From the NCBI GenBank assembly GCA_041394945.1, contig JAWKHH010000005.1:62001-126000 (forward strand): a stretch of DNA of 64,000 nucleotides, given 5' to 3'. The DNA comes from Bryobacteraceae bacterium. GTDB lineage: Bacteria > Acidobacteriota > Terriglobia > Bryobacterales > Bryobacteraceae. Below the pieces are notes generated by a model. That model saw only the letters and a program-made list of their open reading frames with translations. It was not told where the DNA came from and did no database searches. This document shows, piece after piece, positions 25,932 through 34,598 of the stretch. How positions within the stretch are numbered: position 1 is the first letter of the stretch; every line of letters starts with the position of its first letter. The position numbers and the translations under genes were made by a program.

Positions 25932-27278
25932 ATGCACGGCCTGCTCACCGACCTGTACGAACTCACCATGGCCGCCGGCTACGTCGCCGCCGGGAAGGCC
26001 GGCGAACGCGCCACTTTCGAGATGTTCTTCCGCCACCTGCCGCCGCACCGCAACTACGTCGTCGCGGCGGGGCTGGCGCAGGCTGTCGAGTATTTGCTTG
26101 GGCTGCGCTACACCGCCGAGGAGATCGCGTACCTGCGCGGGCTGTCGCAATTCCGCAACGCGCCGGAGGAGTATTGGGAGCGGCTGCGCGATTTTCGCTT
26201 CACTGGCGACGTGTGGGCCGTGCCCGAGGGTACGCCCGTCTTCCCCGGTGAGCCCATCGTCACGGTGCGTGCGCCGATTCTCGAAGCGCAGATTCCGGAA
26301 ACGTATCTGCTTTCGATGATTGGGTTCCAGTCGATGATCGCGTCGAAGGCGGCGCGGATCGTTGAGGCTGCCGGCGGCCGTTCCTGCGTCGAATTCGGGA
26401 CCCGCCGCGCGCATTCTCCCGGTGCGGGAACGCTCGGCGCGCGGGCTGCCTACATCGGCGGCTGCGTGGGGACAAGCAACACGGAGGCCGGCTATCGCTA
26501 CGGCATTCCGGTATTCGGCACGGCGGCGCACGCGTGGGTGCAGTCGTTCGAGTCCGAAGTGGAGTCGTTCCGGCGGCTTCAGGAGTTGCTCGGCCCGGAT
26601 ACGGTCCAGTTGATCGACACTTACGACACGCTCGAGGGCGCGCGCAGCGCCGCGGCGCTCGGCAAGCCGCTGTGGGGCGTCCGGCTCGACAGCGGCAATC
26701 TCGCCGAGCTTTCACGCGCGGTGCGCGGCATCCTCGACGCCGCCGGCCTGCACGACGTAAAGATCATGGCCAGCGGCGATCTCGACGAGTACAAGATTCT
26801 GGAGATGACGGCGGCCAATTTGCCGATCGACGCACTCGGAGTCGGCACCGATCTTTCGACTTCCTCCGACGCGCCGAAACTCGGCGTGGTCTACAAGCTC
26901 GTCGAAGTGCAGAGCGAAACCGGAACGCGCTATACGGCTAAATTCAGCGCGGACAAGTCGACGTATCCGGGCCCGAAGCAGATCTTCCGCCACGCCGGGC
27001 ACGACGTGATCGGCTGCGCATGGGAGTGCCCGCAGTGCGACAAAGACAAGGCCCCGGCGGTGCGCGCGCTGCTGCGGCCGGTGATCGTCGGCGGACGTCT
27101 CGTGGATACGCTGCCAGAGCCAGCCGACATCCGGGACCGCGCCCGCGAATCGCTGAGCGCTCTGCCGGCGATGGTACGGTCGCTTGCGCCAAGCCGCACG
27201 CCGTATCGCGTGGAGTACACCGCGGAGTTGCGCGCGCTGCTGGCGACGGTGGCCGCGCGGGAGCATCATCCGGTATGA
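25932..27278 (+). CDS. pncB: Nicotinate phosphoribosyltransferase
   Basis: 448-residue enzyme converting nicotinic acid and PRPP to nicotinate mononucleotide (Preiss-Handler NAD salvage). The family start LLTDLYELTMAAGY, the catalytic-His block FGTRRAHSP (~155-163) and the phosphate-binding region GVGTDLSTSSDAP are all present. A C-terminal Cys/His stretch (ECPQCDKDK) is seen in long-form NAPRTases. A GATAAT box lies 12 bases upstream. It is first in a four-gene overlapping operon; its TGA overlaps the pncA ATG. Confidence 0.93.
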   Translation: MHGLLTDLYELTMAAGYVAAGKAGERATFEMFFRHLPPHRNYVVAAGLAQAVEYLLGLRYTAEEIAYLRGLSQFRNAPEEYWERLRDFRFTGDVWAVPEGTPVFPGEPIVTVRAPILEAQIPETYLLSMIGFQSMIASKAARIVEAAGGRSCVEFGTRRAHSPGAGTLGARAAYIGGCVGTSNTEAGYRYGIPVFGTAAHAWVQSFESEVESFRRLQELLGPDTVQLIDTYDTLEGARSAAALGKPLWGVRLDSGNLAELSRAVRGILDAAGLHDVKIMASGDLDEYKILEMTAANLPIDALGVGTDLSTSSDAPKLGVVYKLVEVQSETGTRYTAKFSADKSTYPGPKQIFRHAGHDVIGCAWECPQCDKDKAPAVRALLRPVIVGGRLVDTLPEPADIRDRARESLSALPAMVRSLAPSRTPYRVEYTAELRALLATVAAREHHPV

Positions 27279-27814
27279 GCACTCTCTTTTTCGACGTCGA
27301 TACGCAGATCGATTTCCTGTATCCGGCCGGCGCGCTCTACGTGCCGGGCGCCGAGGCCATCGTCGCCACTGTCGCGCGCCTGAACCTTTATGCCGCCGAT
27401 CACGGAATCCCCCTCCTTTCGACGCTCGACACGCACGCCGAGGACGATCCTGAGTTTCGCGCGCACGGCTTCCAGGCGCACTGCGTCCGCGGCACGGCCG
27501 GGTGGAACAAGCCCGCCTCGACCCTCGTCGGCCAGACGCTTTTCGAGAAGAACACCTTCGACGCGTTCACCAATCTCGAGCTTGTACGTTGGGTGAAGGA
27601 ACTCGCGCCGGACCGCGTGGCAGTCTACGGGGTGGTCACCGAGATCTGCGTCGCCGAGGCCGTCCGCGGGCTGGTCCGGACGCTGCCCGGGGCGCGCGTC
27701 GAACTGGTCGAAGACGCCGTGAAAGCGCTCTCGGAGGCCAAGCGCGACGAGTTCCTCGCCTGGCTGGGCGCGCATGGCGGAGCCACCACCACCGCCGCCG
27801 CCATCTGCCGCTGA
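27275..27814 (+). CDS. pncA: Nicotinamidase-like cysteine hydrolase
   Basis: 179-residue isochorismatase-fold enzyme. Catalytic triad D9, K92 and C125 (TEICVAE) and metal ligands D52, H54 and H69 are all in place, which fits nicotinamidase rather than generic isochorismatase. It deamidates nicotinamide to nicotinate, the substrate of the preceding pncB product, so the two genes form a complete salvage step pair. It starts by an ATGA overlap with pncB and shares its last base with the start of sbcD. Confidence 0.9.
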   Translation: MSTLFFDVDTQIDFLYPAGALYVPGAEAIVATVARLNLYAADHGIPLLSTLDTHAEDDPEFRAHGFQAHCVRGTAGWNKPASTLVGQTLFEKNTFDAFTNLELVRWVKELAPDRVAVYGVVTEICVAEAVRGLVRTLPGARVELVEDAVKALSEAKRDEFLAWLGAHGGATTTAAAICR

Positions 27815-28857
27815 TGCGCCTGCTGCACACCGCCGACTGGCAGATCGGGATGAAGGCCGCCAATCTCGGCGCGGCGGCAGGACGGGTCCGCGCGGCACGG
27901 CTCGAAACGGCCCGCGACGTGGTGCGGTTGGCGTCGGAACGCGGCGCGGAGATGCTGATCCTGGCGGGCGACACGTTCGAAGACAACGGCGTGAGCCGCG
28001 CGATCGTCGAGGAGACGGCGTCGATCCTCACCGCTTGTGCCTGCCCGGTCTACGTGCTGCCCGGCAATCACGATCCGCTGTCGACGGGTTCGGTTTGGGA
28101 GCACCCGGTCTGGGAATCAGCCGGAATGGTCCGCGTGTTTCGCGAAGCAGTCCCGGTGCAGGCTGGCCCTGCGACGCTCTACCCATGCCCGCTGCGCGGA
28201 CGATGGTCCAACGAAGACCCCGCAGCGTGGATTTCCGGAGCGGCGGCGGCGGGCGGGCTCCGGATCGGGATCGCCCACGGCACACTGCAATCGCCTCGCG
28301 GCGCTCCGCCCGATGTCGAGCGCGCGCACCCCATTCAGCCGCTGGACGGGCTCGATTACTTCGCTCTGGGACACTGGCACTCCACGGCGATTCACGATCG
28401 CGCCGCTTACTCGGGAACTCCAGAGCCAACCCGCTTCGGCGAACGCGAAAGCGGCAATGTCCTCATCGTCGATCTGCGGCCCGACGCGCCGCCGCGGATC
28501 GAAGCCGTTCGCACGGCACGGCTGGAATGGGTCTCTATCGAGGGCGACCTCGCCGCCGCGGCACGTCAGCTCGAGCGAATCGCCGAACCCGGGGCCACGC
28601 TGGTCGATTGCCGCCTGACGGGCTTCTTGAGTGCCGGCGAGCAGTCTCTGCTCAGCCGGGTGCAGCGGACGCTCTCCGGTTCGTTCCTTCACTTCCGGCT
28701 CGACGCGAGCGCGCTCCTGCCCGCGCCCGACGACGACGCCTGGTTCGCGCAACTGCCGCCCGGCTATCTACGCGAAGCGGCGGCGCGGCTGCGCACGGCA
28801 GGCGGCGAAACAGCCACCCGCGCGCTGCTCGAACTCTACGGGTTGCTGCCGCGATGA
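27814..28857 (+). CDS. SbcD/Mre11-like metallophosphoesterase nuclease
   Basis: 347 residues. The five calcineurin-like metal motifs occur in order: HTADWQIG, LAGDTFEDN, LPGNHD, IAHG and ALGHWHS. It should be the nuclease half of an Mre11-Rad50 / SbcD-SbcC (or YhaO-YhaN) type complex that processes DNA ends. The C-terminal ~100 residues form a Leu/Ala/Arg-rich helical region suited to binding the ATPase partner. It overlaps its partner by ATGA and is translationally coupled to the NAD-salvage genes. Confidence 0.88.
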   Translation: MRLLHTADWQIGMKAANLGAAAGRVRAARLETARDVVRLASERGAEMLILAGDTFEDNGVSRAIVEETASILTACACPVYVLPGNHDPLSTGSVWEHPVWESAGMVRVFREAVPVQAGPATLYPCPLRGRWSNEDPAAWISGAAAAGGLRIGIAHGTLQSPRGAPPDVERAHPIQPLDGLDYFALGHWHSTAIHDRAAYSGTPEPTRFGERESGNVLIVDLRPDAPPRIEAVRTARLEWVSIEGDLAAAARQLERIAEPGATLVDCRLTGFLSAGEQSLLSRVQRTLSGSFLHFRLDASALLPAPDDDAWFAQLPPGYLREAAARLRTAGGETATRALLELYGLLPR

Positions 28858-30986
28858 TCCTGCGGCGCATTCAGGTGGAAGGCTTCCAGTGCTTCGCGGC
28901 GCGTTTCGCCGCGGGTCCGTTCGAAGATGGCATCAACGTCATCACGGGACCGAACGGCTCCGGCAAGTCGACGCTCGTGCGCGCGTTTCTCAAGGCGCTG
29001 CTCGATCCGCATCGCGGCGGCGGGCGCGCCAATGAGGGGCTACGCCCTCGCGGCAGGATGCTGGCGCCGGCGGTGGAAGTGGAGTTCGAGCACGGCGGCG
29101 AGCGCTACCGCATCTTCAAGCGATTCCTGGACCGTCCGGCGGCGCTTCTCGAACGCCACGAAGGCGACGGCTGGCTGCCGGTGGCCGAAGCCGACGCGGC
29201 CACGGCGCGCGTCCGTGAGATGCTGCGCGCAGAGGGGAGAGACCGGGGGATCGGCGCCGCGTTATGGAGTCCGCAGGGCGGCATCGCGATGGAGCCGCTC
29301 ACCGGTGACGCGCTGGCCGATATCCAGCGTTCGCTAGGCGCTCAGTTGTTGCCGCCGGAAGGACGCGCGATCGAGGGCCGGCTCTACCTGCGCTACCGCG
29401 AGTTGTTCACCTCGCAGGGCAAGCTACGGTCCGGCCGCGACGCCCCGCGCCTGGTGACGCTCGAAGGCGAACGCGACGAAGCCGCCCGGGCGTTGACGGC
29501 GGCGCGTGCCGACATGGACGAGATCGAGAGAGCCGCACGCGAGCTGGAGGAAATGCGCGCGCGGGCCGAATCGACCCTCTCGCGGCGGGACGGGCTGGCC
29601 GCCGAGCATGCCGCCGCGGCCCAGTACGGGGATCGCCACGCCGAGCTGGACCGTGAGCGCCAGAAGTTCGAGCTGGAACGAAAAGCCACCGAGAGCGAGT
29701 ACTGGCGCCTCACGGAACGCGCGGAGCGGCGCGCCCGGGCCGCCGCGCGCGTGGTGGAACTGCGCGCGAGGATCGACGAGGCCAACGCCGGCGCCGAAGC
29801 GCTGCGGTCCGAGATACAGGCGAAGCAGGCCGCCAAGCAAGCGGCCACCGAGTCCCTTTGGCGAGTATCGCGGGAGGAGGCCGGCGCGCGCTGGTCGGCT
29901 GAGTACACCGCGTCCGAGAGCCAGGCATTTCGCGTGATGCGCGGGCAGCCGCTCGGCGAACACCGGCTGGCGGCGGGCGAGACGATCGCCGTGAGTTCAG
30001 AGACGAAAGAGCCGGGCGGACTCGAGTTCGAGGCCGGTGGACCCGGCCATGTGCGCGTGGCCGAGGATCAGGACGCGGCGCGCAAGGAAGAGCGCCTCCG
30101 CCGCGCACAGGATCGCCTCGCCGGCGCCGGCATGGATCTCACCCACGCGGAAAGCCGCGCCGGATGGCAGGAGCGCGAAGCAGCCGCGCTCGCCGAGCAG
30201 ATCGCCGCCGCCGAACGCGACGCCGCGCCCCAACCCGGTCCGGACGCACCAGCCGAAGGCGACCGTGAACAGGCCGCCCTACGATTCCACGGAGCGGAAG
30301 CGGCGCTCGCCAATCTTCGCAAGGAACTCGCCGCCCTTCCGTTTGACCCGGCGGCAGCCGCCCGCACCGCGCGTGAGCTCCGCGAGGCGGAACAGGCCGC
30401 GCGCGTGATCGAGGGGCGGATCATTGAGGCGCAGGCGATCCTGCGGCGGCTGCTCGGATCGGGTCCGTACGACAGGCTGGCCGCTGCCGAGGAGCGGCTC
30501 GCGGCGATCGAGGACGAAACGCGTCGCGAGCGGATCGGCGCCGACGCGGTACGGCTGCTGTGGGAGACGGTGGCCGAATGCAAACGCGAAGCGCTCGAAG
30601 GGCTGCACGAACCGGTGGCGCGCGCGGCGTCGGCCTTGTTGGCGCGGATCACGGGGGCGCCCGCCGCCGAACTGCAGCTTTCGCACGACTTCGTGCCCAC
30701 CGCCGTGGAAGACTTCGCGATCGACGAGCTTTCCGGCGGCGAAGCCGAGCAGGTCTACCTCGCCACGCGCCTCGCCCTGGCCGGCCACTTCGCGCGCGGC
30801 ACACGGCAGCTCGTGGTGCTCGACGACGTGCTGACGGCCACCGATCCCGAGCGGCTGGCGCGGGTGGTCGAGTTACTGCGCGAGCAAAGCGCCCGGCTGC
30901 AGTTCCTGATCCTGACGTGCCACCCCGAGCGCTACAACGGCATCGGCACTCACTTCGCGCTCGGGGTCAGGACTACGGCACGGTGA
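28854..30986 (+). CDS. SbcC/Rad50-like SMC-type ATPase without zinc hook
   Basis: 710 residues, short for SbcC (~1000). Walker A GPNGSGKST is at 32-40, ABC signature ELSGGEAEQ near 625 and Walker B LVVLDDVL near 651. Between them lie two Arg/Glu/Ala-rich coiled-coil arms (~215-345 and ~410-550). The arm tip shows no CxxC zinc hook; instead there is a ~55-residue non-coiled insertion (MRGQPLGEHRLAAGETIAV onward) predicted to be beta-rich. This arrangement resembles YhaN-like proteins. It works with the upstream nuclease. Its 3' end overlaps the opposing FG-GAP gene by 14 bases. Confidence 0.88.
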   Translation: MILRRIQVEGFQCFAARFAAGPFEDGINVITGPNGSGKSTLVRAFLKALLDPHRGGGRANEGLRPRGRMLAPAVEVEFEHGGERYRIFKRFLDRPAALLERHEGDGWLPVAEADAATARVREMLRAEGRDRGIGAALWSPQGGIAMEPLTGDALADIQRSLGAQLLPPEGRAIEGRLYLRYRELFTSQGKLRSGRDAPRLVTLEGERDEAARALTAARADMDEIERAARELEEMRARAESTLSRRDGLAAEHAAAAQYGDRHAELDRERQKFELERKATESEYWRLTERAERRARAAARVVELRARIDEANAGAEALRSEIQAKQAAKQAATESLWRVSREEAGARWSAEYTASESQAFRVMRGQPLGEHRLAAGETIAVSSETKEPGGLEFEAGGPGHVRVAEDQDAARKEERLRRAQDRLAGAGMDLTHAESRAGWQEREAAALAEQIAAAERDAAPQPGPDAPAEGDREQAALRFHGAEAALANLRKELAALPFDPAAAARTARELREAEQAARVIEGRIIEAQAILRRLLGSGPYDRLAAAEERLAAIEDETRRERIGADAVRLLWETVAECKREALEGLHEPVARAASALLARITGAPAAELQLSHDFVPTAVEDFAIDELSGGEAEQVYLATRLALAGHFARGTRQLVVLDDVLTATDPERLARVVELLREQSARLQFLILTCHPERYNGIGTHFALGVRTTAR

Positions 30987-33900
30987 TCGTGCCCATGGCC
31001 TGCCAGCCGGAGTTGTTCTCAGCGACGTCGCGCGCCGCGGCGAAAATCAAGCGGTCGCCCTGGAACGCTCCGGACAGGGTCAGGCTGAGCGTCAGCGTCA
31101 CGGCGTTGCCGGATTCCACCGCCGTCGATCCCGCCGCGTTGATCGAGCATTGGCTGTTGCCGATGACGCCGGCGCCTGGTATCGCGAGCGATCCAACAAA
31201 CGGACCGCCTGAATCACCCGCGTCATTCACCAACAGCACGTTGCGCGACGGCCTTACGTACGCGATGTAGCAGGCGTTCCGTCCGTCGATCGCATCGTTG
31301 ATCAGGACGTTCAGAATATTAAGATCAGCGAATCCGTTGACGTCGGAGAACGTCACGGTGAGCGCCACCGTGCTGCCGGCCGTTCTCGCGGGCGTCATGC
31401 TCACGACGGCGGTGGGCGGGGCGGCGAACGGAACCGTCCATACGCCCCTGGCGTGCCAGCCAGTGTTGTTCTCAACGATGTCCCGCGCCGCCTGGTACAT
31501 GATCTTCCGGCCGCCGAATCCGGCGTTGAACGCGATGTTCAGCGTCAGCGCCAGAGTGTTCCCGCTGGCCGACACCGAAGAGCCGCTGGCGCCGATGGTG
31601 CACTGGCTGTTACTGGCGGAGCCGGAACCTGGAATGGTGATCGAACCGGCGAAGGATGAGCCGGCGTCGCCCGCGTCGTTCACCAGCAGCAACTGCCCGG
31701 TGGCCCGTACGAAGGCGAGGTAGCAGGCGTTCCGTCCGTCGATGGCGTCGTTGATCAAAACGTTCAGAATGTTGAGATCGGCGAATCCGTCCGGATCGCT
31801 GAAGGTGAATGTGAACAGGCCGGACGTTCCGGCGCCGGAGGCGGGCGTCACGCCGGGCGGAACGTCGATCCCCGCGTTGCCTGCCTGAGAAACGGTGAAC
31901 GCGATCCCGGCGATAGTGAGCGTGCCCATGCGCGCGGCGCCGGAGTTGGCCGCCACGGTGTATCCGGCGGATCCGCTGCCAAAGCCGGACCCCTGGAAGA
32001 GGTCGATCGAGATCCACGATGCATTCGACGCCGCCGCCCACGGGCAGCCCGCCGACGTGGAGACCGCGACGCTTTGCCCGCTCCCGGCGGCCGGTACGTT
32101 GGCCGACGGAGCGCCCAAGCCGTATGAACAGGCCGTGCCGCCTTGCGTCACCGTGATTGAGGCGGAGCCAACGGAGATCGCGGCGGAGCGGATCGACGCG
32201 GCGGCGTTCGGAGCCACCGAGTAGGAGGTGGTCCAAACCAGAGCGCCGGTGAGTTGCGTCTCGCCGATCGTGATCCACGGCACGGCGGCCACGGGCTCGG
32301 CGAAGCACTCCGCAGTCGTGTTGAATCTGACTTGTCCGGACCCTCCGGCGGCCGTGAAGTTTTGGTCCGGACCGGGTAGAAACGCGTACGTGCAGGAGCC
32401 GTCGGTGAGGACATAGGCGGCGCCGGAGTCCGCGGCCGAGTTGTCGGCTCCATTGCCGTTCACACCGGTGGCGTTACTATCCTCGCTTGGCGCGCCGGCT
32501 ACGAGCAGGTCGCCCCAGAACGCCACCGCGGCGCCGAACCCGTCTCCGGCTCCGGTATTGGAGGGTTTCACGTAGGCGAGTTCCGCCCAGTCAAGACCGC
32601 TGTCACCGAACAGGTATGCCGCGCCAGCCTGCGCCGCCAGTTCATTGTCGGCGCCGTTGACACCCGTGGCGCTGCTCCCCTCGCCGGGAGCGCCCACCGC
32701 GACGTACCGGCCAACGATGGCCACCGAACGGCCGAACAAATCGTTCGCTCCGGCGTTGCTCGCCTTCAGGTACGCGTCCTGCCGCCAACCGCCGGGGTTC
32801 TCGCGGACGAACACATAGGCCGCGCCGGAGTTCGGAGCCGAATTGTCTGTTTCCCGGCTGATCCCAACACCGTTGCTGTCTTCGAAATGGGCGCCGACCG
32901 CTACCTCGTCGCCCCACACCGCCACCGCCATGCCGAAGCGGTCGTCAGACTCCGTGTTGGACGCCTTCAGGTAAGCCTGCTGGCTCCACACGCCACTGTT
33001 CCGCACGAAGACGTAGGCCGCGCCGGAGTCGATGGCGGCGTTGTTGTCCCCGCCGTTCACGCCGGTCGAACCGCCGTCCTCGGTGGGCGCGGCGACGACG
33101 GCCGTGTCGCCCGACACCCCCACGGACCAGCCGAACTGGTCAGTCGACCCCGTGTTCGAGGCCTTCAGGTACGCCTGCTGGCTCCAAGTGGCGCCGCTTC
33201 GCACGAAAACGTAGGCTGCACCCGAATTTGAGGCGGATTCGTTCATCCCGCCGTTCACTCCGGTGGCATTGCTGTCTTCGAATGGCGAGCCGACCACCAC
33301 CGTGCCGGCGGAGACCGAGACCGAGTAGCCGAACCAATCTCCGACTCCGTTGTTCGAGGGCTTGAGGTAGGCCTGCTGACTCCACACGCCGCCGTTGCGC
33401 ACGAACACATACGCCGCTCCGGCGTTCAACGCCAGATCGTTATCGGCGCCGTTGACTCCGGAGGCGTCGCTGTCTTCGCGAATCGCCCCAACCACCAACG
33501 TGTTCTCCGAAAGCGCGACGGAGAACCCGAAGTTGTCCCCCGCGCCTGCGTTCGCCGCCTTGAGATAGGCCTGCTGGCTCCACACGCCGTTGTTCCGGAC
33601 GAACACGTAAACGGCGCCGGAGTCCACGGCGAGATCGTTGTTGGCGCCGTTGATTCCCGTCGCGCTGCTGTCTTCGTTCCACGCCCCCACCGCCACGGTA
33701 TTTCCGTACACAGCCACGGAAGTCCCGAAGGAATCCCCGGCCCCGGTGTTGGATGGCTTGAGGTAGGCCTGTTGGGCGAACGTCGGATCCACGGTCAACG
33801 GCCATACCGCTTCGACGTCGTCAACCTCGAGCCAAACCTGTCCGCTTTGGCCCTCAACCGCCACGGCGCTCATCGCCGACGCAAGCCGGCGGCCCGCCGC

Positions 33901-34539
33901 ATCGGTGACCTTCAGTCCCGCATATCGCAAAGCCACGCCGCCGGGACCGGAGAACTGCAGCGCCTGCCCGTCCGGATCAGCCCGGGCCCCGAGATCGCCT
34001 TCGAAGTCGATGATCAGCCGCAACCGCCTGCCGAGCCGCGGCTCGGCCGGCGGGCGATGTAGCGTAAATCCGTGCTCGAGTCCGTCTTCGCGGTTGACGT
34101 ACCACTCGTCGATACCCGTATCGCGGCGCAGATCAACCCGTACCTGCCCTTTACCGGCTTGCGTTTCGAGCGTCGCCGGCCCCGCCGCCGTCTGACGCGC
34201 CCCGTATCCCGCCGATCGCAACCGCCAGGTCATCCGCCAGGATGGCCCGCTGAGCTCCAACCCGTGCGATGAGAAAGAGGCCCGCATTCGTTGCGCCGGA
34301 TTTCGAGCGACGAACCGGGAGTCAATGTCGGGATGCACTCCGTACCGCGCAACCGCCACGGCTTCGCGCAAGGATTCGTGGACACCGGCCTCGCTTAGAT
34401 ACCGGGCCGCCTCCGCGCCGCGCAACGCGGGCATCGTCCTCGCCGCAAGCGGCAGCGCAGGTCCGATCACCACTCCGAGTATCCCGGCAGCGAACCGGAT
34501 TACCGCGGACCCGCGGCATTTGAGAATCGACGGTGGCAT
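30973..34539 (-). CDS. Secreted FG-GAP repeat / BACON-like giant protein
   Basis: 1188 residues with an N-terminal export signal. Residues ~40-265 form a beta-rich domain ending in VWPLTVDP. Seven FG-GAP-type repeats of ~65 residues follow (~268-725), each opening with a variant of QQAYLKASNTGAGDxFG and closing with DSGAAYVF, expected to fold as a beta-propeller with Ca2+-binding loops. Two BACON-like segments follow (VPWITIG, NASWISID). Last come two ~125-residue near-identical repeats built on FADLNILNVLINDAIDGRNACY. It is probably a cell-surface or extracellular adhesion/binding protein. A TACGCT box ends 5 bases before the ATG. Confidence 0.85.
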   Translation of the reverse strand: MPPSILKCRGSAVIRFAAGILGVVIGPALPLAARTMPALRGAEAARYLSEAGVHESLREAVAVARYGVHPDIDSRFVARNPAQRMRASFSSHGLELSGPSWRMTWRLRSAGYGARQTAAGPATLETQAGKGQVRVDLRRDTGIDEWYVNREDGLEHGFTLHRPPAEPRLGRRLRLIIDFEGDLGARADPDGQALQFSGPGGVALRYAGLKVTDAAGRRLASAMSAVAVEGQSGQVWLEVDDVEAVWPLTVDPTFAQQAYLKPSNTGAGDSFGTSVAVYGNTVAVGAWNEDSSATGINGANNDLAVDSGAVYVFVRNNGVWSQQAYLKAANAGAGDNFGFSVALSENTLVVGAIREDSDASGVNGADNDLALNAGAAYVFVRNGGVWSQQAYLKPSNNGVGDWFGYSVSVSAGTVVVGSPFEDSNATGVNGGMNESASNSGAAYVFVRSGATWSQQAYLKASNTGSTDQFGWSVGVSGDTAVVAAPTEDGGSTGVNGGDNNAAIDSGAAYVFVRNSGVWSQQAYLKASNTESDDRFGMAVAVWGDEVAVGAHFEDSNGVGISRETDNSAPNSGAAYVFVRENPGGWRQDAYLKASNAGANDLFGRSVAIVGRYVAVGAPGEGSSATGVNGADNELAAQAGAAYLFGDSGLDWAELAYVKPSNTGAGDGFGAAVAFWGDLLVAGAPSEDSNATGVNGNGADNSAADSGAAYVLTDGSCTYAFLPGPDQNFTAAGGSGQVRFNTTAECFAEPVAAVPWITIGETQLTGALVWTTSYSVAPNAAASIRSAAISVGSASITVTQGGTACSYGLGAPSANVPAAGSGQSVAVSTSAGCPWAAASNASWISIDLFQGSGFGSGSAGYTVAANSGAARMGTLTIAGIAFTVSQAGNAGIDVPPGVTPASGAGTSGLFTFTFSDPDGFADLNILNVLINDAIDGRNACYLAFVRATGQLLLVNDAGDAGSSFAGSITIPGSGSASNSQCTIGASGSSVSASGNTLALTLNIAFNAGFGGRKIMYQAARDIVENNTGWHARGVWTVPFAAPPTAVVSMTPARTAGSTVALTVTFSDVNGFADLNILNVLINDAIDGRNACYIAYVRPSRNVLLVNDAGDSGGPFVGSLAIPGAGVIGNSQCSINAAGSTAVESGNAVTLTLSLTLSGAFQGDRLIFAAARDVAENNSGWQAMGTITVP
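32540..33790 (-). repeat. Seven tandem FG-GAP coding repeats (~200 bp period)
   Basis: The same coding motif recurs about every 195-205 bases inside the FG-GAP gene, e.g. the GCCTGCTGGCTCCA-type stretch near 32975, 33175, 33370 and 33570. The two C-terminal-most copies are the most diverged. This is in-gene domain duplication, not a mobile repeat. Confidence 0.85.
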
Positions 34540-34544
34540 AGCTC

Positions 34545-34550
34545 AGCGTA
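34545..34550 (-). promoter_or_regulatory. -10-like TACGCT ahead of the FG-GAP gene
   Basis: TACGCT on the reverse strand ends 5 bases before ATG 34539; there is no ribosome-binding site between them, consistent with a leaderless message. Confidence 0.4.
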
Positions 34551-34598
34551 GCGCCGCGAATTGCCGGAAGCAACGTTCAAGGTTGCATGTTACGGGGC

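Noticed and set aside
32540..33790. Regular ~200-base repeats considered as a CRISPR or satellite array
   Set aside because: The repeats are coding, keep the frame and encode FG-GAP blades; there are no short repeats with unique spacers.
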